64,000 nucleotides of DNA, from assembly GCA_003586115.2 (NCBI GenBank), contig QVOM02000034.1, positions 110,399,610 through 110,463,609 of the forward strand, read 5' to 3'. How positions within the stretch are numbered: position 1 is the stretch's first letter; every line of letters starts with the position of its first letter. Made by a program: the position numbers and the translations under genes. Origin of the DNA: Salvator merianae. Taxonomy: Eukaryota > Chordata > Lepidosauria > Squamata > Teiidae. The notes beneath the pieces were generated by a model, which ran no database searches, had not been told where the DNA came from, and saw only the letters and a list, made by a program, of their open reading frames with translations. Positions 12,001 to 24,000 of the stretch are shown piece by piece.

Positions 12001-15000
12001 TATTTGTAGAAAATATCACATATATACATAGCAATCATAACCAGAATTTTAAAATCTATATTTATGAATTTTTAATAGAGAAATTTATTTTGTACCTGAC
12101 ACGATGTCCTATGACAGTGACTAAAGTTGCATCATGTATATAGAGTTCCTTTTTTTAAAGCATATAGCAAATCTAATAAACAGATAAATCTTGATTATGT
12201 GATATTTATGGATGTTGTCTTATAAGCTTTTAATCACTGTTCCTTTTATGATAGTAATGACAATGATTGGAATGACAGAATAGTACATAGGTACATCTTG
12301 TATAGTGGAGTTAATTTGAAGTGCATATAAATCAGATATCTACCAATAAAGTTTCTCATTAGTTCTTTATGGTATCTTTTGTTCCTAGGTGGTACTTTGC
12401 CGTTATCTCTGTCTCTGGAGTTTTTGCAGTTACTTTTTCTGTAGTTTTTGCTTATGTAGCAGATATAACGCAAGAACATGAAAGAAGTATGGCCTATGGC
12501 TTGGTATGTATACAGTTGTTTATTATGTTCTAAATGGTAATAATTAGAACTCTTTAAGAAGGTTTGCAACACTCTCTGTTGGTGTTTTAAGTTACAGCTT
12601 CATTGCCATCTCAGAACAAAATCTTCCTTCTGTCTTCTGTACTGTCACAGAACTCATTATACTTACTCATCTGTTTATGGGTTTTTGTATAAAAATCAAC
12701 AGTTCTTTGGGGAGAAAGGCTCAGCTTCTATATTTTCTAAAATGTATATTAAGGGTGTTTATGCTAATGACCTGCATTGCTCTGATAACTGTTTTGAAAG
12801 TTCACTTGGAGGCTGAAAAGGTAAACAGCATTATCCTTTTTCTCTGATCAAGATATTTATCTTTTGTGGCTGGGAATATTTAAGGTTGTCATTGAAGAAT
12901 GTTGTCACCTGCTGAAAGTTGCTTTACTTAACTGTTGTTGTCCATAGGTTTCAGCAACTTTTGCTGCAAGTTTGGTTACCAGCCCTGCCATTGGTGCCTA
13001 CCTCGGTCGAGTATATGGAGACAGTCTAGTGGTGGTCTTGGCTACAGCCATTGCGTTGTTGGATATTTGTTTCATTCTTGTTGCTGTACCTGAATCGTTG
13101 CCGGAAAAAATGAGGCCTGCCTCATGGGGAGCACCCATTTCTTGGGAACAAGCAGATCCATTTGCGGTAATATATTTATATGCTTGTTACAGGGACTGCA
13201 GTGGGATTGTCTGTGATTGTAGGTGTTATTGATTTTTACTGGTTCATTTTGCAAATTAAATTGGTACTTAAATTTCAGGGTGATGACAGCAGTTACACTT
13301 TCTGCAGCTATACTCTTAGTTATAGTTCTTAGAAGGTTAATTTGGGAACATGGATAGATTCATGCATATATCCCTGTGACATTTGTACCATGTACCTCTG
13401 TGACTGTATTCCTGGTTGATCTGTTATTCTGCACTACTTTGTTTTAGGGCTGCAGTCTTGTGTCTCCGGGCAGGATTCTTCTCTAGTAAATTAGCTAGTT
13501 CTAGCTGCCTTGGAGTCAGTGTACACTGATTGGTTCACTAACCATTAGCAAGCCTTTCCAGCCAAGTGGAACAGGCTCACTAACTGGTTTTAAAGAGTTG
13601 GAGGCTAAGCAAATAGAAGTTGTTCAACTAGTTTTGACCCTGAGCATAATCTCCCTGTACCATAGAGATATTTGACAGTGAGGAGGCAAGCCCAACCCTG
13701 AGTTCGCTTCTCATTCCAGAATACTTCAAATTGTTTGGAATTCTATTATCTTTTCACATTAAAAAAGGGTTCTTGCTATTGCAAAAAAATTAGGAATGGA
13801 GTGAGTGATATCTAATAAGAGGAGAAATTGCAAGGGGGATAGCTGTATTCTCATCTGGGATAAGTAAATTGTTAGGTACAATATGAAAGCTGAGAATCTC
13901 CTGAAATACTTTATGCTTCTCAAAAAAAAAAAATCATCAAAGCAATGTTCCTCTTCCCAGATAAACATCTCCCAAATGCAGCATACCTTCTGCCACCACT
14001 GAGAACCCCTGCAAAATTGGACATTCTCAGAATTAAAAGAGGCAGATGTTTACCTGTTGAGGTGTGCCAAGCTGGCTCACTTTGAACCATCTCACCAGTT
14101 CGATGTGGTTGCTAATGAACTGAAACGCACTTAAAATTTATCGAGCTGGTTCACCTGGACTCGCCAAACTTGCCCCCCTTTGCCTCAGCTGCTCTGTGCC
14201 ACTGCCTGTTGGCTTTGGCTGCCAGCACGCATATCTGCAATTTGCCCTGTTGTTTTGAAGCATGGCTCCTGGGCATTTCCTTCTGGTACTACAGGTCCCA
14301 ACAGACCGTTACCTATTCTAGGAAGGCCTCAAAATACTGGTTATGTGCTCAGTATCCCCAATTGCATTTGAGTCTTTTTCAGAAGAGTAAATGGCATTGC
14401 ACATGTGAGTAGCACAGAACGCTGGGACCTGTAGTCTCAGCACAAGAGGAGGAAGCATCTGGCCACTAAGCTGCACTTACGCATATCTCTTCTAACCTGG
14501 CAGCAATGGACTGCTTATCTTCCCCCTTTTTCTAAAGTTAACTTGTTTTGGCAAACTAAAAAACAGGCACCACCTTCAGCTGCCCTCCGTTGTATTTTCT
14601 TGTTCTGAAAATACAGGTGGGCTGTGTGTGGCCTTGGATGTATGTAAAGGAAATGAAAGCAAGATGTGTGTGTGTCTGAAGGTTGGAGTTTGTGAGCCAG
14701 TTTGGCCTTGTGGTTAGCGTGTCAGACTCTTATCTGGAACTCTCCTGGTTCGAGTCTGCACTCTGCATGAAGCCAGCTGCGTGACCTTGGGCTTGTCACA
14801 GCTCTCCTCTGAGTTCTCACAGCCCCACCTACCTCACAGGGTGTCTGTTGTGGGGAGAAGAACAGAAGGTTTGTCAGCTGCTTTGAGTCCCTTTGGGTGA
14901 GAAAAGCGGGGTATAAAAAACCAACCTCCTACTCCTACTCCTCCTCTTCTGCAAAGGTGCTGAAAAATTAAAACACAAGCATAAATCTCTCTGCCCTGAA

Positions 15001-18000
15001 AAAGAAAGGGGGAGAAATGGGCAGTACTAAAGCCAGGGTCTGAGGTTCTCACATTGTTAGGAGTTCAGCTTTACCTACACTTGTTTGTATCCCTTGGAAG
15101 CAAGTGGAATGACTTGATTTACCATTGATTCGGAAGAAAAATTAAACTTGTATTTATTTGTTTGACTCAGGTCAAATCCTATCGTGTTTTATCCTCTACT
15201 TGGCAATATTTTTTTAAAATTATAATTTTTGTTATTATGACAATTGAAGTTCAGTTGCCTGTCTTGTAGCTTGTATGAGTTCTGCACCGTTAAGATGTAT
15301 GGCCTCAGGAATACAAACAGAGTTGTGTCAATTTAATCATGTTCCCTTTCTTCGGTTTCTTAGACTTTAGTCCTTTTTTTTTCTTTGGGGGAAGGAACAT
15401 AGTGGTTGAAAACACTCTTTCAGAACTGAGTTTTCTCTTGTTTATAAACTGTAGCAGTTTGCTGATTATATGAATAATAGTGGAGTTAAGCATTGTGCCT
15501 GTGCAAACAAATCAAAGGGAATGAAATCCAAACAGAAAGATTTATTTCCTGACATTTGGGGTTTTTTTTTTATATTTTTGAAATTGGTCAGTTATGGCCC
15601 CACATAAAATACGTATTTTGATCAAAGTGTTATATATGGCATCTACATTATATAAGCTGTGTTACAACTTTGATACATTTTGAGAATCATGATAAAGATT
15701 ATTGTCACTTGCAAAACAAAGAAAATCTTCCCAACTTGATAATAAAAATGGTGGTTTTTTTATAGTTTTTCTTCACAATCTATTAATTTTATTAGAGACA
15801 TTTTCCATTGGAAAAATTGGCCAGGTTTTCTTATAATATTTGTTCGTTGTATGATCATCTTGGTATTTCTATTGTTGAGCAATAGAAAGTTTAGTTTCTA
15901 GCAATACAAATCCTATGAATTTCTTAAATCAGGTACAGAATCAACTCTTGGTTTAGTTATAGCCGTAACTATAGGTAAGTCAAATTCCCTGTTATTGACA
16001 TCCTCTCTAACATTTCATTGAGTATTTCAGTGATATATGAGCTATTCTTTTGAAGGTTGAATGCTATCTTATGTAGGACTTTAGGATTTAATTCCTGATG
16101 GGGAGATTGATAGAAAATGCCAGGGTCTCTATAACAAGTACCACGTATGTTTATCCAACTGCTTTCCAAAATCTGTTTCCCATGTTTATTGCAAAACCCT
16201 TGGAGGGCTACTAAATCTACTATCCATTTTTAACTCCAGAATCACTGGTGCATGATCTGATACACATATTGGAGCAATTTCAGCTTGATAGATCTGACCC
16301 ATCACTGATTTGGAATCCCAGATAGATCTATCTAAATAATAGGTAAAGCCTAGGGATTCGTAACCCCCAAAGTGTTAATTAATACCTCTCATTGTTTTTG
16401 TAATAATCTATAGTTTGAACATTGACTTTTAGAGTTTTAATTACCAGCATTTATATTCAATTATCAGATTTTCTATATCAGAACTTTTCAAAAACTTAAT
16501 CACTTTTTCCAGAAACTGTATCTGACCCTTGTTAGGGGAGTACACTGTAGCAAGTTGTGAAGATTTTATTATTTTATTTCCCTCTTGTAACAATAAACCT
16601 TTTAATCTCTATCCTTTAATAATCTTTCCATTGTAAAATGCAGGTAAATTTTAATTAAAATTGCCACCCTTCTTCATTTGATTGTCCCTTCAGCAAAATA
16701 TTTTTGAAAATATTTATCCTCAATATTATTTGCTTACATTCAAGGAAACTATTTTACAATGATCACCCATCAGTATTAAATTTTATTTCTGATATTGTAA
16801 TGCTGACTGTACTATCTATCTTGCTGATGTTATTCAAAAGTCCAGTGCCAGCCATAACTTCAGCTTACTGGAAAAAAACTTTTTAATGTAATTTTTCTAC
16901 AAATCTTTCCTTTCTACATCCCTCTCCCTTTCTCTCCAATACTTCTCTGATCTCAACTCACTTGCCTAGCCACCTCCTCACTTCCCACTACCTAATCCAA
17001 TATCTTATATTTCACTCCTTGTAACCCCAGAACACATATTGGACCAAATGTGATTTTACAGGGAAGTTTACATGGGAGCAATAAAGATCCCATGTTAGTG
17101 TGTAGAGGGAGTAGAATGCGGTTCCCCTAATTCCTCCCCTCTGCATAATTACCCCCTTCACCATAAAGTGTTATGTAGATTTGTGTCTGAACATTAGCAA
17201 GTTACATTACAGTTCTAGAAGTAAATCTAAAGGGGGAGTGTCAAAGTGAAACACTAGTGTCTTGAAATCATCTTCATAAGTGTTATTGTCCTCCCTCCTT
17301 CATGACTTATCCTTGCAGCTGCATTTGCTCTTCAGTAGTTCTGAGATCTTTCACTGTGGAGTTGGGAAGCATTTTTCTTAGCTCAGTTGTGAGTATATTT
17401 ATTACTTGTAGAGGTAGAGATTACCCCTGTACCTTGAGTTTTAAATATAATTTATTTTCAAAGAAAGCCCCGCTTACACTAAAATTTATTTTTAATTAGT
17501 TCCCTAATGAATTGTTTGTTTTTTGTAGGCTTTTGTCCTATATCTTGGAAAAAGGGACTTGATCACCTTCCCAATTTATCACCTCCATCTCATATTCTTG
17601 TCTCTTGGATGAGCACTGAAAAAAATTGTAATGTCTCTGACATCTCCAATGAAGAGAAGTCATGGCCCTTGTAACCTTTTACCAGGGAAACAGAAACTTA
17701 GAAATGGCAGCTACCATATATATTCCAGAAAAGCTGTTGCTTCTTCTGTCTGAATCTTGAATTAATCAAACTTTCATTTCCTTCCCATTTCAAACCTGAA
17801 TTAAAGCAATACTTCTTTAAAGAGGACTTTAAACCTGGGTTTCTTCTGTGTTGTTAATGTTATATCAGTTGTTTTTTGTAAAGAGATTTTTTTAAAAACA
17901 TAAATATCATTGTGTCATTGACCCCACTGCCACCTAGTGAGGGCAGTGATTTTAGAATTTGGCTGGATCCTTCAAGGGTTTTTGTTCTTTTCAGGTGTAT

Positions 18001-21000
18001 TAGTTACTGTTTCCTGTATGCTTTTGGAGTGCGGAGGTCGTCCAGATATTCAAAAAAGCCTATCTGAAGTTCTCTTAGCTGCCCCTCAACCATCAAGTCT
18101 GGAATTTATATATTATTGACATTTGACATTTTTCTTTTCTTGTTCTAGTCACTGAAAAAAGTGGGTCAGGATTCCATAGTGCTGCTAATCTGCATAACAG
18201 TCTTTCTCTCATACCTCCCAGAGGCGGGTCAATATTCCAGCTTCTTCTTGTACCTCAGACAAGTAAGCATTTGCCAATTATTCTGATTTAACTATAAAAA
18301 ATAAGACTGAATAAAAACAGATTCAGGCACCAGGCCTTGAATAGTAGCTCTGTTGACAGCTATGTGTAATGGGTATGCATCTGTCCTGTCCTGTGTAGAG
18401 CTTCTTACAAGTAAAGTAATCTTCTCTTGTAGAAATAGATGACTGCTCTTCTACAGGTTTGAACCACAGTAGGAATTCTGTTTGAAATTGTTTTGATGCC
18501 GGAATATACTTAAAAGTACCATCCTAATCTGAAATATGCTGGCTTTGAGTGTTTAGCGTACATTAGGTGTGGCATTCTGAGGCCTCTGCTGTGGCACAAT
18601 ACGAGCCATAACCTCATTGCTCCTTAACTGCTGCTCCTTTTTGTTAATACATACAAAAAGCATTCTGCTAATACATACAAAAAGCATTCTGCATATACTC
18701 AATGGCATACCTATAGCATAGGATCTTTTTACATTGGTGCTGGTGTGATCTGAAAGTTATGACTCAAAATCACAGACACTCATACACCAAATTTGCGACA
18801 GTGGGAATTTTTTTTAACACTCATACTGATTAGATAACAAATGATGTAATCTCAAAACAGTACAGTATAGAACAATACAGTGTAATCTTTACTGTGGAGA
18901 GAACTGCTTGGATTGCTTTTGGGAAGCTGGAGAGCAGAGAAAGGAGAGAAAAGGGAAATCTTAAACACTGTTATCATGACATTAGTTCTGCTCTATCTCA
19001 ACTCCCACATTTCTTGGGCAGAAACAAAGATGGTTTTAAAACTAGGGCTGCTATAGGCAGATGTGTCCTTGAGTCATGAGAACACTAGGAAGGTGTAAAC
19101 TCATTTTCCGTATCCTCTGTAAGGGCAGAAGGAGCAAGTGGTTTTCTGGATGACAGGAGCAAAGAGCAGGAACCGAAAGAAATGCTAAACAAAATGCCAT
19201 ATATGAGTCTGTAGCAATAGTGTTTGACCAGCAAGATAGAATAAACTAGGTCTTGAAAAGCTGGTGCTTATTTGAGGAAGGTGAGTGAACTCCACGCTCA
19301 CATACCCAAGATAAGGGGGAACATTTGTGAGGTTCTGTATCTGCAGGACATCTCAAAAAGATAGAACAGGTTATGAAATATAAATTCTTCTCAGAGAGCT
19401 TGGAAAGATTCAAACAACAAATGGAAAACCATCAAGTAATTAGATTCCCCTGTTTGTTTGTTTATAACATTTGTATTCCACCCTTCCTAGGACTGATCAC
19501 AGTATACGATAAAAATATTTATATTCCACCCTCCTTCCCACCATGGCAGAATTACAAGAGGTCCATTTTAACCAGCCACCAAAAACCATATCAAGTTGGT
19601 GCCTGGTGTATCTCCACTGGGAGACTTTTCCAGAGTGGGGCACATAGGGATGAAATTTGGAGATAATTGACTCTCAGCAGGGCTATCAATGCATTTCTGA
19701 GGCCAGTGGCAACAGAGCACAAGGACATTTTCCAGTATTTTTTGCATCATGAGAGTTCCCTCAGCATCTCCACCAAAGCTCTTTCGCATTACGCTAGGCA
19801 GCATTGATTGGTGGATGGAGTTGCTAGGGGATTAATCCATGAGTTAGTCAGCACTGTTTCTTATGTAAACATTTATTTATCTTATGCAGTAAGACTGGAA
19901 AAATACTAACTACTTAGCATCTGGAAAAAATAAACGCATAGGCAATGGTTATAATTTCTTTTTTTTTTTTCCCCATCCCTCCCTGCTCAGGAATGCTGTA
20001 CCACTGGCAGATTTTCACTTACTTAATAGCAGATGTGAGGGGGGCTGCAGCTCAGTGGTAATGCCAGCAGCCTGGAAAGCAAAGGGTTGCTGGTTTGATC
20101 CCCAGCCTCTCCTCAGTAGGCAGTGGCAAACCACTTCTGTATCTGTGCCAAGAAAACTGCATAGAGGCGCCCATGGAGGCGCCCATGCAGTCAACCAGAA
20201 GTTAGCCATGACTCGATGGCACCCAACAATAGCAAATGCAAGTAATCTAATTTTTTTTGCCAGCATAGGTTGCAGCAGCTGCCTCCTCAGGTAAAGAGTA
20301 CAGTGGCCAGCTATGCGCAGTAAATTTAAATACATATGTATCAGTATGTAAACTGAAATGCTGTTATAATAAGTTGCATTGAAAGCCAAAATATCCAAAT
20401 CTGTTTTCCTCCTCCATGTAGATAATGAGATTTTCGTCGGAAAGCGTTGCAGCCTTTATAGCAGTCCTTGGAATTCTGTCCATTGTTGCACAGGTAACAA
20501 TAACAGTTAATCTGCTACTGGTGATGAAGAACTAGTGTTTAGTTGCTTGGTAGCAGTTTGACTTGGGGTTAACTGAATCCGATTTTATAACTTGATCACA
20601 GTCCTGTGTTTTATGTCACTGAAGTAATTGTTCCTGATGTTACTAAGGCTGAGCCTTACTTTATGGCTGTAACGTGGGAGCAACTTGAAAGTCTTCCATG
20701 TGCTGGTATAGTGTGGGACATAGTAAGTGGTATATGGTGAGAAGTGTTAACTGGATGTAACATCTTTTACTGAATAAAATTCATATATCATGGCTACTGC
20801 AAAAAGCCTTCCTTGTAAGAACTCCCACTAGAATAATTTGTACTGATTTTTCAGTGATATGGAACACACACAAATGTGCTCATTTCTGCAGGTGTGCCTA
20901 GTATAATATCAAAGGATTACTGAAACCATTGAAAACATTCAAAATCTTTCAAGCAGCTCCTACAAAGGCAGCTTTCATGTAAGAGCACATTGTAGTGGTT

Positions 21001-24000
21001 TATAAATAAGCAACGAACACTATGATCTGCAGTAAACAAACCTTTTAAGAAGTTGCTAGGTTCTCAGTTATAGAATGGCTGCTCATAAATGTTCAGTTTC
21101 AGATCATCAGGTGAAAGGGCATCAGGACCAGACTGGGCATCAGTGCCAAAATAACCAACATTTTGGCAAAAAATCTAGAGTTTCAAGGGATCTGATACCA
21201 TTTGCGGTGAACCTTGTGTTAGGATTTAAATGATTTGGATAAAGATTTTTCAGGAAATAGAAAAAATAATTAGACCAACCTCATTTGACATTATTCAGTT
21301 TTTACTCACCATCAAGTGAAAACACAATTAATACAGCTCCAGTAGGAAATGTTATTGTTGTTTCTGGAAATATCTAATTGAAGCCAAATATTGTGCAGTC
21401 AGAAAAACAAAATCAGAATGAGTAGAGTCAGGCCTAACGGATACCTTTATTAATGACTGGTCTCCATTGATTGATTTCATTAAAAAAAACAAACCAAAAC
21501 ATGAGAGCATTTTGAGAATGTAGTTTAAGTATATTATAGCTATTACTATTAAAGTACTTACTACTCTGGAATATATAATTTTGATCGAGTAAGCGTATAG
21601 AAAGTGCGTATAGAAAGCATGTACAGAAAGGAGATGCTTCTCCCCATTATCTGCCTTTTAAGTTACTAATTGGGGGTTTTTTGCATGGTTTTTTTTAATT
21701 CACTGCATTTTTATCCTGCCCTTAAGTCCAAAGCTCTCAAAGTGGTTTGCAATACATAATGCTAGATATCTCCCTGCCTATAGGGAGAGAAGAAATGGGG
21801 AAAGCAACTGCCTAAAAAAATAGCAGTCTGTGTGTGTTCTCTTCTGCATGCTCTCTCTTTCTAGGCATAATTAAAACGAACCAAATTTTAATAAAAACGA
21901 ATCCAACTTTTCCAGTAGGTAATGCTTTTTATAAAATCTGCTGAAGCACTTGCAGTAGTCACATATCAGTAATATTCAGAATTTAAATAAAATACTGGTA
22001 TTTTCTGTTCTCAGACAATAGTTTTGAGTTTGCTTATGAGGTCAATTGGAAACAAAAACACAATCCTGCTCGGTTTGGGATTTCAAATATTGCAGCTTGC
22101 ATGGTATGGCTTTGGTTCAGAACCTTGGTAAGTAACCTTTCTATGTGTTGCTATTTAAAAAATTTTTTAATTAGAAGACTGTCTGAAAATATCCAGTGTT
22201 TTTTTTTTTCTGACTTCAGATGCTTGATTGTAAGGGTAGTATTTTGCTTTTACTTACAGTATTGAAAAACTTTGTGAAAGCTATACAGTTAATGATTATT
22301 ATAATGAAGTCCCTGTACTGACATTTAATTATAGGTGATTTACCCAATAAAAACATTTTTAAATATTAAAAATGAGTACAAATTCAGTCCCCATTGGGTA
22401 TGGAGGCCACCATTAGAACTGATGGAGGAGCTCCCCAGGTTGCTCTGTTTCCATCACTTCTGTCAGGAAAGATGGATCCTCTGATGGCTGTTGTTAGATC
22501 AGTAACCTGCCATTTCTTTGATACTTCTGTGTTGATCCTAAATGTGTTGTCCAATCAATTTCATTGCTGTTTTGTGCAACTTAGTAAGGAGGAGACTTTT
22601 TTCCAGACATGGCTGTTCACTGTTAGTTAATTCAAACTTGATTTCAAGTTCTCTTGCACTAAACAGACTTGATTCTGAATGTCTGATACTTAGCTTAACT
22701 TTTTTTAGGATGATGTGGGCTGCAGGGGCAGTTGCTGCCATGTCTAGTATCACATTTCCAGCAGTTAGCGCACTTGTTTCAAGAACTGCTGATGCCGATC
22801 AACAAGGTAAGCACTTGATGAGACTGGGACTTGAAGTGGCCCATTCACATCACCTTACTGGTAGATACTGTTAGTTGCTTTTATCAAAGCAAGAGCTGTT
22901 GATTCCAGAATATCGGTAGAGCATTAAATGTAGAAACAGAGACCTAACCATAACTGCAAAATATCCATGACTTGGATAAACTCACATAACCCAGATGCTT
23001 AGTGACCAAGACATTTCTAGGGTTTGTCACCAAGGAATGCTGGTTAGGCATTTTGGGCCTTGTTGAAACATTTTATCAGTTGATATGACACTTCTGGGTC
23101 CCAACATAATTGCAGATCATACGGTGTTTCATCATCTTGCAGGAAATTTTGCACTGATTTATTATAATTGGGCTACCTTTCATGTATCCTGCCACTGCTA
23201 AACAGCTTTAAAAGTGGGGACAGTGGTAATCAGGATTCAAGCTGGTTTGGCATTCTTAATAGATTCAAGATCTTGTTATCTGCACCATTTTGGGTGGCGA
23301 AGTCACTTGAGCTCCTGATTTCTATGGTGCCTGCATTCAGCTCTATCTAGCAGCAGCAGGAAATGCTTGCCAGTGCTTTTTTTCTACCCCTAATCTTGTC
23401 TTTAGTTTTTAATGGGCTTCGGTGATTATTGGCATTGGGGGAGGTGGGCCTTCACCATCCACCCTTAAAATTTATAATACTTTTTGCACACGTTTATAAA
23501 TGCATTTTGCCCTCCATGTGCTATACCTTCATAGGAAAATGTAAATGAATGGATAGGACAGGTAGATGTTTCAAGCTGTGGCAGCATGTGGCCAGAATAT
23601 AATAGACTGATTGACAGGGACAAGAATGTTTTGTTGACATCATTGCCTCTAAAGGAGATCCAGCCTGCTGATCCCCTCCAACCAGATAGGCCCAGAGATG
23701 TGCATAGTTTTTCCACTGAAGGCCGTGTCCGTCAGATCAAAGGCTTCTCTGAGTTTCACAACTAAAGGTCCAGCAGTACATTTGACAGTGTTGCCACTAT
23801 TTTTGCCTCTCTATTCAAACAGTGCTAAAATGCTGCTTCTGTAAAGCTCCACGAATAGCTGGAATTTATATAGGGACAGGGTGTACAAGTAAAAAGAAAT
23901 AAAAAAGAGTGGACTGTATCAAGGCAGATGTTAAGCAAGGCAGATAAATATTTGTTGAACATGCAGTGTCGTTTTAGCATGACCTCAGTGCTGGAAAACA

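Larger units (their letters stand above)
13167..18148 (+). other. MFSD14A intron 6
   Basis: The largest complete MFSD14A intron. It holds an unclassified block at about 14040-14640, the Sauria-type SINE (14691-14950) and an antisense L1 fragment (about 15960-16770). The remaining sequence is AT-rich, and I recognise nothing in it. Confidence 0.75.
18263..20421 (+). other. MFSD14A intron 7
   Basis: It contains a 24-bp tandem duplication (18645-18692), an antisense LINE 3'-end-like stretch at about 19455-19540, and a SINE at 20041-20235. Otherwise non-coding. Confidence 0.7.

Noticed and set aside
18645..18692. Short direct repeats as a possible CRISPR-like array
   Set aside because: Only two adjacent copies with no spacers, in a vertebrate intron; a simple tandem duplication.
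20041..20110. tRNA gene suggested by A- and B-box-like sequences
   Set aside because: No acceptor stem or cloverleaf pairing; the sequence continues into a SINE body. The same holds for the boxes at 14709-14757.
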